A stretch of DNA of 64,000 nt from Tyto alba (GCF_018691265.1 NW_024881316.1:27071819-27135818); one strand, 5' to 3'; positions 17,940-30,884 are shown, counted from the stretch's first letter. The notes: generated by a model from the sequence alone, not told the origin. Translations and numbers: made by a program.

Positions 17940-20820
17940 GTGGGCTTTAACCTGAAGGAATTGGGGGACAGTGTCCAAAGTGGTGACTCTCACGCCATTA
18001 CAACCAACTGGAGAATAAGCCAGGCCAACCAAATTAGTGACAAATGTTCTTTAGCTGCCTTCCAAAATATGAACCGGAAGACCAACTACCCCAAGTGTAT
18101 GTATACCAACGCACACAGCCTGGTGATCAAACAGGAGGAACTGGAGCTCCATGCCCAGTTGGAAAGTTATCATGTCATAGGAATAACTGAAACATGGTGG
18201 GACAACTCACATGACTGGAGGATTGTGATGGATAGCTATAGGCTGTTTTGTAAAGACAAGCAGGGAGGAAGAGGTGGTGGAGTTGCGCTCTATGTTAAGG
18301 AGAACCTTGAATGTACAGAATTCAACTACAGTGATTGTGGAAGCCCTATTGAATGCCTCTGGGTCAAGATCAGAGGGATCATCTCCAAGGGGGATCTTAA
18401 ATAGATATCTGCTACCAACCTCCAAACCAAGACAGTAAGACCAATGGAGAAGCATTTGGGTCACTTAAACAAGCTTCAGGTCAACACAACCTGGTTCTTA
18501 TGGGTGACTTCAACTACCCAGACATTTCTTGGAAAAACAGCAGCTCACGTGTCATCCATCAGGTTCCTAGAATGAATAGATGACTGCTTCCTCATACAAT
18601 TGTCAGATGTGTCAACCACAAATGAGGCACTGCTGGACTTCCTACTGATAAGAAAATCTACTTTGTAGTATCTTGGTTGGTGATAGCCTTGGCAGCAGTG
18701 ATCACAATATTGTGGAGTTTGGGATCCTGCTGAGCATGCTGAAGACAAAGGTTTTAGATTTTAGAAGAGGAAACTCCAGCTTGCTCAGAACTTAGGTGGG
18801 AGAGATTCTATGGGAAGCTTCTGTGGAGGATAGAAGAGCTAACTAGTGATCAGAGTTTTTCAAAAACTCTCTCCTGGATGCACAAAACCAATTCATTCCC
18901 TTTAACGGTAAGGGAAGTAGGCAGAGCAAGAGACCCCCTTGACTTAACTGCAAGCTTCTGAGGCTGCTCAAAACCAACAGACAAGGGTACCAGAGTTGGA
19001 AAAGTGGATGAATAACCATTAAGAACTACAAGGGCATTACCAGGGCATGCAAAGGTGCAGTTAGAAAAGCAGAATCTCAGTTTGAATTGGAATTGGACAA
19101 AGGTATCAAAAACTACAAGAAAGGGTTCTTCATGTATATAAAGAGCAAGCAGAAACAGAAGGAAAGTATTGACCTGCTTTTAAACAGGAGAGGTGAATTA
19201 GTCACCAAAAATGCTGAGAAGGCAGAGGGTCTCAACACTTTCTTCACCTCTGTCTTTACCAGCACTGTTGGGCCCCAGGCTGTGTGAACAAAAATTCAGG
19301 TTGATGCAAACACAGACCCACCATCAGTGACGGAAAAGTTGTTATGCAAACTGTTACAGGAGCTTGACCTCCACAAATCGAGGGCCCTGATGTTATCCAC
19401 CCAAGGGTGTTAAGAGAGCTGGCTGATGTTGTTAGGAGGCTGGTGTCCATAAACTTAGAGAAATCATGGAGATCAGGGGACATTCCAGAAGATTGGAGTA
19501 AGGCTAATGTCACCCCCATCTACCAAGAAGGGCTTAAAGGAGGATCCAGGAAATCACAGGCCCATCAGTTTTACTTTAATCTCTGGGAAAGTTATGGAAT
19601 GAATCCTTCTGGGGTCTATCACAAGTCAAACGAAGCATATGATTGGGAAAAGCCAGCATGGATTCACCAAGGGCTAATCCTGCTTGACAAACTTGATAGC
19701 CTTCTCTGGCAAAGTAGCCTGATTGTTTGATGTGGGATGAGCAGCAGACAGAATTTCTCCAAGGCTTTTGATACAGTTCCCCACAGCTTCCTCCCAGAGA
19801 AACTGATATGTTAAGGTCTAGACAAGTGGTCTGTGAGGTGGGTGGGGAACTGGCTGACAGGCCACACCCAGAGGGTGGTGGTAAATAGCTCAATTTCAAA
19901 CTGGTAACCTGTCATAAGTGGGGTCCCCTAGGGGTAGATATCAGGCCCAACACTGTTTAATATCTTCGTAAGTGATCTGGATGATGGGATGAAGTATACC
20001 CTGATGAAGTTTGCTGATGATACCAAACTGAGTGGGGAAGTGAACTCTTTGGAAAGGAAAGTCACTGTGCAGGAAGACCTGGATAGGCTGAAAGAGTGGG
20101 CTAATAAGAACCTTATGAAGTTCAACAAGGGCAAGTGTAAGGTCTTGCATCTGTAAAAACATAATCCAGGAGTGCAGCACAAGCTGGGATCTACTCCATT
20201 GAAGAGATTTGTGGAAAGGGACCTGGAGGTCCTGGTATACAGCAAGCTGAGTTTGAGAGAACAGTGAGCTGCAGCAACAACAAAAGCCAACAGGATGATG
20301 AGTTGCATCATCAATGGCATCACCAGCAGAGAGAAAGAAGCAATTTTCCCACTTGACTCAGCTCTTGATTAGACCACACGTGGAATTCTGTGTTCAGTTT
20401 TGGTCTCCTCTGTACAAAAAAGATGTGGACAGGCTGGAGAAAGTCCAGAGGAGGGCTACGAAGATGATCATAGGACTGGGAAGCCTGTCATATGAGGAAA
20501 GGCTGATAAAATTGAGTTTGTCCAGCCTTGAGAAGAGAAGGCTTAGGAAAGACCTTATCATCATGTTCCAGTATTTAAAGGGTTAACAACAAAGAAGATG
20601 GAGACTCCCTTTTTACAAGTTGTTACATGGAAGATACAAGGTGTCACGGGTACAAGTTACTCCTGGGGACCCTCTGGTCACAAGAGGAAAATTTTTCACA
20701 ATGAGAACAATCAGTCATTGGAATAATCTCCCCAGGGAAGTGGTGGATGCCCCAACATTGGACACTTCTAAGATTCAGCTGGACAAGGTGCTGGGCCATC
20801 TTGTCTAGACCATGCTTTTG
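17940..20820 (+). pseudogene. CR1 ORF2 remnant (endonuclease and reverse transcriptase)
   Basis: The longest surviving pieces are 17940-18404 (APE-type endonuclease: NAHSL, VIGITETWWD, GGGVALYVKE), 19087-19287 (FMYIKSKQKQKE, FFTSVFTS), 19407-19730 (IPEDWSKANVTPIYQEG), 20010-20021 (FADD catalytic motif) and 20314-20808 (RT C-terminal domains). Stops and frameshifts separate them. The frames and their order agree with one CR1 ORF2 read from the endonuclease to the C-terminus. It is not functional. Confidence 0.85.
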
Positions 20821-21427
20821 CCAAGAAAAGTTGGACCAGATGATCCTTGAGATCCCTTCCAACCTGTTATTCTATGATTCCATGATGATTCTGCAATTCT
20901 GTTGCAATTCTGGATTCTGCTCAATGTGTAAACTCGTTCACCCTCATTCAGTTTACAGTCTATTTAATATGTTTTCACACATACATCTGCAGACACATTG
21001 CTTCTAAAAGTCTTGGATTAGGGATCATTTATATGATGTAAATAGTGAGTGAAAGAGAGAGAGAGGGGTGATAATTACTGTCTGTTGTTAACATTTGCTT
21101 TTTCTGTGTTTGGACTTGATTGACATGGTAAAGATGTGTGTTAATTTTGGTAGCTAGTAATTACCAATATGAATTAAGTAGAGAAAGGAATACGAAGAAT
21201 GTTTCCGAACAACATTTTATCAAGCATGAGGTATCTCCCATTTAGTCATGCTAAATGTCATTTGGGGAGATGATTTTTACAGAGCTCACTCTTTTCCTGG
21301 AGCATCCATGCTAACCTCTGGAAAGCTTCTCTTGTTACTGAAGCAGAAGACCAGGGCTGAACCTGGCATAATAATGATTATTGATTTGGGGACTTAAAAC
21401 CTATAAACAGAACTACGAGCAGTTAGG

Positions 21428-21458
<31 letters not shown>

Positions 21459-21462
21459 CACA
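21428..21462. repeat. (AAAAC)n microsatellite
   Basis: About six copies of a five-base AAAAC unit preceded by a short A run. It is likely length-variable between individuals. Confidence 0.9.
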
Positions 21463-23401
21463 AACAGTTAGTAAAAGCATTATCTCCACCTTGCAAGCAG
21501 CCTTTGGAGTGTTACTACAGACAAACTGAAACCAAAGGATGGGGGAAATGGAGGTTGTTTTCAAACATACTGGACGTTCATTTAACTTTTCATAGGGAAA
21601 AGACAATTGCAGGACCTAGCAGATGGATTGAGAGTGTGGAAGAAGGAACAAGTAGGTGACATGATAAGCCTCACATGTGGCAGTGAAGGGAGTGGGACTT
21701 CTGTCATGAATTTAAAGTGAGAAAGTAATAACAGGGTTACAAGAACAAACTTAATGTAAAGGCTTTATTTTGTAAGTATCAAATTATAAAGGAGACTGAT
21801 TTTTGAGGAATGAGGAATTATTTTACACCTTTGTGTGCATACAGAACATGCTTTGCGGTAGTGGAGAGGTGGTCTGTCTTATCGCTAGGCTCAGTTCATC
21901 AATTATTATGGCACTAGCCACAGCTAATAATAAAACTGGGGGACTGGAAAGAGATATGAAATCCTTTTGGCTATGTTTTAGCAACAAACAACTATTTTGC
22001 TTTTTATGCTTCACTAACAGTCAGCGCCTGCATTTTTCTCTAAACTTCTGTACATTTTATATGAGGTTCAATGGAAATAATCAGCATGAAAGAAGAGTAA
22101 CAGTGAGCGGCAGCATAAACAATTGGTTTTGAATCTTAATGAAAGAAAGCAACATCATGAAAGCAGGAAAAATGCAAGATCCCAAAAAGGCTATTGATAC
22201 CATGGCAGCTGTGACTGAGCCAGCAGGCTTCCTCATAATGAAGAACCCATTGAAGTGAATTACTGCCCTCCCACAAACCGCCCTTTCTTCTCCAGCTATG
22301 CCTGTGCACACAATTTTGCAAATTGTAGTTTTGTCAAAACTAGATTTCACTTGTAGATATAAATTTTTCTTCACTTTTTAAAAGTGCTAGAAGCTTTCAG
22401 ATAAATGCTCAATATTTTCTTTAGCATATGACTTTACTTGTGTAGGGTATTTGTCTAATGCTACTTGTATGTTTTCTATCTTGCGGTTTAAGGCTTTTTG
22501 CTAAATCATAGCAGAAAAGAGTCATAGCATTACAGCAGAGGGATATTCTTTTAAGGGTTTTCATATATTATTGAGGAACTAGCATAATTTTAATTAAATA
22601 ATAAATTTCCTAACTTCAATAACTCCTAGATAGTAAATTATATCTTAATGTAGTGAGTATCTGTATAGCATAGTGAAACTAGGTGGGGAAGCATCAGTTA
22701 AAATTTCTTGCAGCTCTAGGGAAGTAATTATTTTTTTATTTGAAAGGGATGTATTATGGTAAAATCATTGAAATGGATATCAAAAATATAAGGAAAAGGT
22801 ATTGTGTGCTGAATTTTTTTTTTTTTTTTTTAATGCTTGATTGTTGTTTTGTAGTGCTTGAACTTGAGTTCGTGATGCAGCTGGGTTCCAGCAAAACTGT
22901 TCAGTTTATTACAAATGGGGAAGATCTGTGAGTGCAGAAAGCAGAACTTGCTGATCCCAGGCTAAGAAACCCACTCTGTAAGAGATGAAAGTTTGAAACT
23001 GCTTTAAAAGACACCTGCAGAACATGCTACTTGGCATTGTTCTCCCTCAATAATTTATAAACCTGCATGCACATTCCTATCCAAGCAAGCTAGTATAAAA
23101 ACATAACAAAGAAGTGGTGAATTATTTTTTTTTATGTAGTGGTGGAAGAAATGAAAGTGCACTACAGTACTTGGCACACCCGCTGGATGCATGGTGATTT
23201 GGGAAGCAGAGGGGAACTTAACTTGCTATTTTTCAAGTTGACATTGTCTCTATAACATTTATAGATTTTTTAAAAAATTTTAGTTAGTCATTCAAGAGTA
23301 AATAAAGCATGTGGTTACTTAGATAATTTGTAAGTGCCTGCCAATAGAACTGTAGATATATAAATATTAAAAACCCCACCATAGATCTTTATGTTACCTT
23401 A

Positions 23402-24435
23402 TATATTGGATTTGCATGGCAAGGTTTTGATAGCAGGGGGGGCTAGCAGTGTGGCTTCTGTGAGAAGCTGCTAGAGTACAAATAGAGCCATTGTTAGCTG
23501 GCTCTATGACAGGCCAAGTCTGAGCTCATCAGTGATACTGGTAGTGCCTCTGTGGTAACATATTTCAAAGGAGATAAAAAAACTGGGTAACTGCAGCCAG
23601 AGAGAGGAGTGAGAATATGTGGGAGCAACACTCTGCAGACACCAAGGTCAATGAAGAAGGAGGAGAGATTCTCCTTCAACCTGTGGTGAAGACCATGGTG
23701 AAGTAGGTTGTCCCCCCATAGCCCATGGAGGTTAATGGTGAAGCAGAAATCCACCTACAGCCTGTGGAGGACCCCATGCTTGAGCAGGTGGATGCCCAAA
23801 GAAGGCTGTGACCCTGTGGAAAGCCTGCACAGGAACATGCTCCTGGCAGGACCTGTGGTACTGTGGAGAGAAGAACTCACGCTGGAGGGGGTTTGCTCAC
23901 AGGACTTGTGATCCCCGTGGGGGAGACACACTGAAGAAGTCTGTGAAAAACTGCAGCCCATGGAAAGGACCCACATTGAAGAAATTCATGGAGGACTATC
24001 TCCCATGGAAGACACCCCACACTGGAGCAGGGGAAGGGTGTGAAGAGTCCTCCCCCTGAAGAGGAAGGAGCAGGAGAAACAACGGGTGATGAACTGCCCA
24101 CAACCCCCATTCCCTGTCCCCGGTATGCCACTGTGGGGGAGGAGGCAGAGGAAACTGGGAGTGAAGTTGAGTCAAGGAAGAATGGAGGGATGGGGGGAAG
24201 GTGTTTTAAGATTTATTTCTTATTTCTCATTATCATACTTGGATTTGACCGGAAATAAATTTATTTTCCTTAAGTCTGTTTTGTCTGTGATGGTAATTGC
24301 TGAGTGATCTCTCTGTCCTTATCTTGACACATGAGCCTTTCACTGTATTTTTCCTCCCCCTTTCCAGCTGAGGAAGGGGAGTGATAGAGTGGCTTTGGTG
24401 GGCACTTGGTGTTCAACCAGGATCAACCCACCATA
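23402..24435 (+). mobile_element. Avian ERV solo LTR, sense orientation
   Basis: An about 1.03-kb GC-rich LTR of the same family as 3511-4485, here in the opposite orientation. It begins TATATTGGATTTGCATGGC and ends GATCAACCCACCATA; the canonical ends would be TG and CA, and both have one substitution. The flanks CCTTA (23397-23401) and CCTTT (24436-24440) look like a 5-bp target duplication with one change. A promoter-like AACATATTTCAAAG lies near 23558, and AATAAA is at 24254-24259. Between these (about 23640-24060) are imperfect repeats of about 40 bp containing GGAGCAG- and CCCATGGA-type cores. There is no internal retroviral sequence. Confidence 0.85.
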
Positions 24436-25303
24436 CCTTTATTCTGCTCTTGTAACCTCATCTGTAATTGCAAGAAGCTTAGTTCTTCACCATTCATTTA
24501 ATTTTATTTTTAAGCTTTGTACTTGTGAAACAACTGTTTCTATTTCCTCTCTATTTTATTTTAGAAGACTATTGATTGGTTTGGTTTTGTGTTTACATTT
24601 TCCAGTAGCTGGTTAGATGTGACAAGGGAATTGTATGAAGTTCATCAGACTCTTTATAACTGTTTCTTCTGTGGTTCTTAAACTTTCAGGTGGTGATTTG
24701 CTGTAGTAAATACAGCAGGAAAGTCACACAATGGAGGTTTATAAAGTACTTTGAATCAAGATAAATATAAACAGGATCATTTATAACTGTTGAAACATCA
24801 GTAAGAACATAGCAGGTTATTTGCTCAGGTATTTAATTTCTGAAGAGGCAGACAGTCACAATTGTATCACTAAAGAGGTAATAGGCTTTCACAAATTTAC
24901 CTTGCTGTTTTCATACTGTTTACTTGTTAGATTTAAAGGTAAAATATAAAAGAAAAAGAATGATAACCGGAACATTTTTTGTTGCTTGGTTGAATAATGT
25001 TCTCCTTTTATAATCTGTATATTATAAAGTGAAAAATAATATATGGAATGTATTCTTCATTAATTAAGGAAATGTTTTAGTAATCAGAAAAGGTATGGTT
25101 AGTTTTCTTGTGTGATCCTACCTAATTACTTAAGCCAGTGTCTCATTTTTATCTATAAAATGAGAATGACAGTAAACCTCTGCCTCCTTGGGTATTTAAA
25201 GAATAGCAGCACAAAGCACGTAAGATCTCCTGGTGACGATGATGAGGACAAGTAAGTATCCAAAAGAGAAAGTTAGAAGGAAGCAATGGACTAAGCTGTG
25301 ACA

Positions 25304-25340
25304 ATTTATCTGTCAGCAAAAAAATTTATCTGTCAGCATA
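25304..25340. repeat. Local direct repeat AATTTATCTGTCAGCA
   Basis: The 16-base motif AATTTATCTGTCAGCA occurs twice about 20 bp apart, separated by an A run. An AT-only tract follows near 25375-25470. It looks like slippage, with no sign of function. Confidence 0.6.
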
Positions 25341-28300
25341 TAAACTAAACAAAAACAACATGGAATTTGAATGTTTTTTATAATCTATATTTTATATAAA
25401 TTATATTTATATTTATATGTTTTATATATTTAATTAAAATTTACATATTTCTATATAAATGATAAAATTTTAAATTCAAAACATAGGACTGTTTCAGTGA
25501 ATAATTATAAATATTTTCTTCATATAGGTTTTTGGACTATTGATCAAAGTTACTGCTGGGAAATTAAGTACTTTGCCAAAATAAATTCTTAGACAAAATG
25601 TCATTCACTGTAAGACTGAGATTTACAAAGTCATCAGATGGATTTAGACATCAGTTTCAAAGAATTTTAATTTGAAATTGAGAGTTATCTAATTGAACTT
25701 CCCTTAGATAGAGTGACTCAAACAGCAAAAAAAAAAATCTCTGCATAAATGTTTAAATGTTACAGGTCTTAAGAGAATATGCTCTGTCAAAGGAAGAGTA
25801 TGGTCCTGGAAATGGAAAATCAGTGCCTATCTGTTCTGCTGTTCACACATCAGTCGACTAGTGATATGTGATTTAGCTAGGCAGTTATTACCCTGTTGGT
25901 CTTCAATTGCAAGTGACAAATGAACATTGTGATTATAGGTGAGCTGAAAATGTTATGTTGTCTTGCAAAAAACACTGGTATTTAAGAGGCCTTGAAAGAA
26001 TGTGGATGTTATGTCATTTGGAAAAGTAAACTAAATCTGTAAATGTAAAGCTATTTCAGGTCATTGGAACAGCTTCATAGAAGTTTATCACATTTTGTAG
26101 TAAAGAACTATCGTTCCTAGATGAGAGCACTACTATGTCATTGCACCGATATAAATTAAGCCTCATGAAGTTCCAGGACAGATCTCCTCTCAGAAACTGG
26201 CTGGGAGAAAAAGAGCGTTTTATTCCAGTGGTCCTTGATACAAGACTGCAATATTTATGAGCACTCTGTAGAGATTTCTGCTTAAGCCCAGAATTTTCAC
26301 TCAGCAGACAGTGGCTGTAGTTTTCAGTCTGACATTCTTTAAGCATTTGCTTACACTCCAGAACTTCAGACATTTTTTATTTATTGAATTGTATGTGGTT
26401 CTTTAGTTAATATGTCAGTTCCTTATCCTAGAAGACGTTGTGTATGCTTCATCCTGGCCTCTGAGGGGACTCCAGTTTAAACATTAAAAATTACTCAACC
26501 ATATATTAAGAATGGAATTGTATGGAGTGTTATCAATATTCTTCCACTGTTTCAAAAAGTGTTAGAGTCTTCAATGGGATTTTCAGAGTTTAAAATAAAA
26601 ATCTGTCCAGAATTTTAGATTATGTGCTTCACATGATTTACTTATTTTCATGCTATGTATACTTCAGACATAATAAATTGTTTAAGTATCAGCCTTTTCT
26701 ATTCGTATTTCACTGCTTTTGCAGCACAAAGTACTCTGAGTTTTGGTAGGGCTTTTACATGGATGAGGACTACAGGCACTGTTTGCTTGAATCGTTGCTG
26801 GATTCTGACATATTAACTGCCTACTGCCTCTACTTTAAAATGTCATTAATAAACATCTCTGTAAGAGTAGGAGGTAGATCTGATCTGTGTTAAGTAGCTG
26901 TTTTAAACATGTTATCCAAATATATATGATCATATCACAAAATATACATTGTTATAGGTGTCAGAGATACTGTTAACAGTGTTGGAATTCTAAAATTTGG
27001 TAATCTGGGGCCACAGCTGTTAAACACAGGCCTCTGCTGTTAGACCAGGCCTGTATTTGTTTACATGTTACCAGGCTAGGGTCCTAAATAACTTACTCTA
27101 TACAGAATAATTACTTGTTACAAGTACTTATATGGAACTATGATTGTACTATGTAAAAAAAATAATAGACAATTACAAACATAATGCAAAGTAAAATTAA
27201 TTAGTCATACTCATCTGACCAGAAGGAAAAGATCTGTTAAACAAAGTAAAAACAAAGATGTAGGCAGGTCAAATAAAGGTTGAGAAAACACAAACCAGGC
27301 AAACCTTGGTCTTGAGAACTTGCAAACTCAGTATGAAGTCTGTGACCTGTTATTAACAAAGGCAAGACTGTATTACTGGGCTACAGGGTTATACATCATA
27401 TGGGAAATATTTTCTGTTTAGAATTGCAGTACTGAAGAGGTCAATTTGGAGTTTTATCCGAATGGCATATTATGTTTAGGACTTAACTGTTATTCTTATG
27501 GTCTCCTAGTATATTTAAAATTAAATAGTGTTTAAGAGGTTACTGAACATTACTTCAGCAGTCTTAACCACTGGTCTTTTGGTACTAACCAGCTTGTGTT
27601 GCAAATACAATATACTTTTTTTTCTCAATAGGGTGAAAAGTAAATTAAATCCATGTTTATTGTGCTTCTTTAAATGTCAAATCCCCTTATGAATTTAAAA
27701 GATATTTTAGTAATTTATTTAATTTAGTTAGATGTGTAACTGAACATCATTGTGTTTATAAGAGGTACAGAACATGACCCCAAACAATTGTTTTACTGGA
27801 CCATCCTAGCTTATTGATTTTCATCCTGGTTTTTGTTTTACTTCTTCCCTTTAGATTTAATTTCTTCAAATAACCCCCAAAGTGAAAGAATGACATTCCA
27901 AGTAGAAATAATGTTGCTTGAGAACTAGAATTCTTTAATAGAATCTCAACAGCTGCCAACATTCTTCAGAATCTTTAATGTAGGACCTAGTTTTACTGCC
28001 TTTGTTGGGTAGCATTTCTTAAAAATATTGACATTGATACACTGCATTTAAATCTAGACATTTAAATGAAGCATCTCAGTTAGGTGTCCAATCAATTCTA
28101 TGATCTCTGTTCAGTAAACAGAAACACCCATCTTTAGGTGAAAATTGATATTATAAGTGCACCTTATGGTGATGAAATTTACATACAAAGAAAAAAATAA
28201 ATAGCTGGATATTGAAAGCTGAAAGAAGGAAATCAATGATATGTGTAAGAAAAATATAATATGACAAATATTTATAGATGTAAACTAAATTCTGTAATCA

Positions 28301-29130
28301 TGCACATGTGAAATAAACCCCCAACTTCTACTAGATAATTGTCTATAGAAAATTATATGAACGTCATAGTATGACTAAGACATGTTTCAGTATGATGTAG
28401 AGAGTTAGTATTGTAGCAGCAGTTACTGTCTCAGTGTCTTTGCTACTGATGATTAGTTACCAGTGGAGTTCAACACTGTCTTCCCCCTGAAGAATGTTCA
28501 TAGGCTTATTTCAGTGGTATATGTTCAGCCAGGTATATTTTCTGTAAGCCATGATCCTACTGTGCTTCTTCTGAAGAGATATTAATCTCTGTAAGCTTGA
28601 CATGTTGCATTGCTGCACATGCGCAGTGACTTGTACATCAATATGGAGTCAAGGTAATTTTTTCATATTGATTTTATTCAGTGAAAAATGTTTGCACAGA
28701 GAAGGCAGATTTGTGTTAAACTCCACATATATGTCAACTTATCCTGTACTTTTGCTTAACCTGGGTCTGGTTTGGGTAATGATACTCCATCCTTATATGC
28801 AGATATTGCAACCTTGTTTAAAAAAAAAACAGTGGTCTTTATTACTCACTTTTTGACACAGTTATAAATTTTGTACTTTTTTTACTTCCTCAACACATGT
28901 CTAAAAATTTCATCTCTTTGTCTCAAGTTCTTGAGGATCATACTGGTCAGGAAAACCTCTCTGTGAACAGTATTTGTAGTAGTAGTGATTAAGCTTTAGC
29001 AAAGTTTGATTTCATTCCAAAACTTAGATTTAATCAAATACATTCTATCTTACTTCATATGTAATGTAAATTCAACATTGAAGAAGCTGCACTCACTTAT
29101 ATTACATTATTTTGGTAAAAAGTTGTTATG

Positions 29131-30153
29131 TGTGCTGGGTTTGTGTGGTGGGGTTTTTGGTAATGGAGGAGGAGGTTACAATGGTGGCCCCTGTGAGAAG
29201 CATCTTGAAAGCTGCCCTAACTACAAGTCAGACCTGCCTCTGGCCAGACCCAAGCCTATTAGTGATGGTGGATGTGCCTCTAGTAACATATTTAAGAAGG
29301 GCAACCTGAGAGGTAGTTGGGACTTGTGAGGAGGAGTTACAGGAAGGACACCTATGCAAACACCCAGGTCAATGGAAGGAAGGAGGAAGAAGTGGGGGAG
29401 GTGCCTTGGATAAAACACCCCCCTATATCCCGTGGTGAGACAGCAGGGCTGCCCACCCTGCCACCCATGGAGGTCTGCGATGGAGCAAATATATTCCTGA
29501 AGCCTGTAGAAGAGCCCACACTGGAGCAGGTGCTGCACTTAAAGGAAGCCGGGACTCTGAGGGAAGAAGAAGCTGCTGCTGTTGTAGTTCGGTACTGGGA
29601 GGACTGCAACACGTGGGGGTGATCCATGCCAGAACAGCATGGGAATGGCTGTATCCCATGGGAAGGACTAATGTCAGAAAAAAAATTGTGGAGGACTGTT
29701 TCCCATGAGAGAGGAATCACATGGAACAGGGAAAAGAACTGTGAGGAATGCCTTTCCTCTGAGGAGGAAGGAGAGACAGGACTGACCTTAAACCCCATCC
29801 TCTTCCCCTTGTGCTGGTGCAGGGGAGGAGGTAGAGAGATCAGCAACAGAGCTGAGCCCAGGAAGAAGGGACGGTTAGAGTGAGGTGTTTTTAAGATGTA
29901 GTAATGCTTCTCACTGTCCTACTCAGTCTACTAGATGTTGGGTTTTGTTCATGTTTGAATTAAAGTGATGTTCTTTTTCTTCCCATAACGAGTCTGTCTT
30001 TTGCCCGTGACCATAATGGATGAGTCATCCCTCCCTGTCCTTATCTCAATTCATGAGCCTTTTGCTTCATTTTCTTCTTCCCAGTAGTGAGGGGGAAAGG
30101 GTGAGTGAATGGCTGCATGGTGCTCAACTGCCCTCTGGGCTCAAACCACGACA
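29131..30153 (+). mobile_element. Avian ERV solo LTR, diverged relative, sense orientation
   Basis: It begins TGTGCTGGGTTTGTGTGG and ends GGGCTCAAACCACGACA. The flanks TTATG (29126-29130) and TCATG (30154-30158) match at four of five bases, as expected for an aged 5-bp target duplication. It shares with 23402-24435 the layout CTGTGAGAAGC, then TAACATATTTAAGAAGGG (TATA region at about 29286), then a repeat-rich middle, then a final GTCCTTATCTCAATTCATGAGCC stretch. The polyadenylation hexamer position reads AATTAAAG near 29957, so the signal is decayed. Long open frames on both strands (for example 29352-29846 on the - strand) arise from the stop-poor repeats. Confidence 0.8.
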
Positions 30154-30695
30154 TCATGTAATGTCTTTAGCGGAACGTGTACATAAAAAAATTACATTAA
30201 TTTTAATCTGAAATAAATGCATCTGCTGAATCAGCCTATTGAACTTTGTCATGCAAATTTTTAAAGTTTGTCAAATGTTTAATTTTTTTACTTAGATGTC
30301 TAACTGCACTGGATTTTTTTAAATAAAACTGTTCATAATTAGTTTTGTATATTATGTAGATCAAATAGCAGTTTTATATTTATAAATTTATCAAATTTGA
30401 AGTATACTGTTTATAAACTGTGAGTGAACTTACTGAACAATCCATACATTTCCTGATTGCAGCATTATCATATGCAGTAACATAAACTGGTTTACGATTA
30501 TAAACTATGTTTTTGAACTTCATGATATTTCTGCATAAGAAGTCTGAATCTTCACTGAGGATTCTAGCAGTAATGTAAAGGATTCTGTACTAATTTTAGT
30601 GATATTCGAAATTTGCACATCATAAATAATGTGAATTCTGTAAATTAAGTGTGTTTAATGTGGTTTTAACAATGTCCTTTTTTTTTGGTATTTAG

Positions 30696-30884
30696 CTCCA
30701 TATTGCAGTTTAAACTCTATCTTAAGGAATGGTGGAATTGTAAATAAAACAGGTGGTCCCGTTGGAAGCAAAGTTCGCTATTATTGCAAACCTGGATATA
30801 GAATGATTGGTCATAATAATGCAACATGTAGGCGTCACCAGAATGGCATGTATCAGTGGGATTCTCCTGTGCCAATCTGCCAAG
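30696..30884 (+). CDS. CSMD3: CSMD exon: first Sushi domain after the last CUB
   Basis: A 189-nt phase 1-1 exon between GTATTTAG and GTAAGA. It encodes a complete Sushi domain of 63 codon equivalents. APYCSLNSILRNGGI holds Cys1, VGSKVRYYCKPGYRMIGH holds Cys2, NNATCRRH holds Cys3 and MYQWDSPVPICQ holds Trp and Cys4. NKT and NAT are N-glycosylation sequons. It follows directly from the CUB ending FKIRYS. The CUB-to-Sushi junction RYS/APYC is typical of CSMD3 as I remember it. Confidence 0.94.

Larger units (their letters stand above)
17285..20897 (+). mobile_element. Near-full-length, decayed CR1 LINE
   Basis: A roughly 3.6-kb CR1 retrotransposon in the same orientation as the gene. Parts in order: an ORF1 remnant (about 17285-17930) with an SGNH-esterase-like domain; an ORF2 endonuclease (about 18060-18740) with ITETWW and GGGVALYV motifs; and a reverse transcriptase (about 18800-20600) with an intact FADD at 20010-20021 and the downstream [13 protein letters not shown] and [10 protein letters not shown] blocks. 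The C-terminal segment reads SHWNNLPREVVDAPTLDTS. The 3' end runs through CCCTTCCAACCTGTTATTCTATGATTCCATGA, the hallmark avian CR1 tail. Many stops and frameshifts break both ORFs, so it is inactive. Most genomic CR1 copies are cut off at the 5' end, which makes this length notable. The 5' boundary is approximate. Confidence 0.88.

Noticed and set aside
19928..20323. 131-codon - strand open frame
   Set aside because: It is the antisense of the CR1 reverse transcriptase region; the real protein signal (FADDTKL) is on the + strand.
26056..26373. 105-codon - strand open frame in intron 4
   Set aside because: It lies outside recognised repeats and looks less biased than most, but no domain, signal or family is visible, and a few frames of this length are expected by chance in 64 kb of two-stranded sequence.
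29352..29846. 164-codon - strand open frame, the longest in the window
   Set aside because: It sits inside the solo LTR at 29131-30153, antisense to it, with low-complexity Ser/Pro-rich translation. An artefact of GC-rich repeats.
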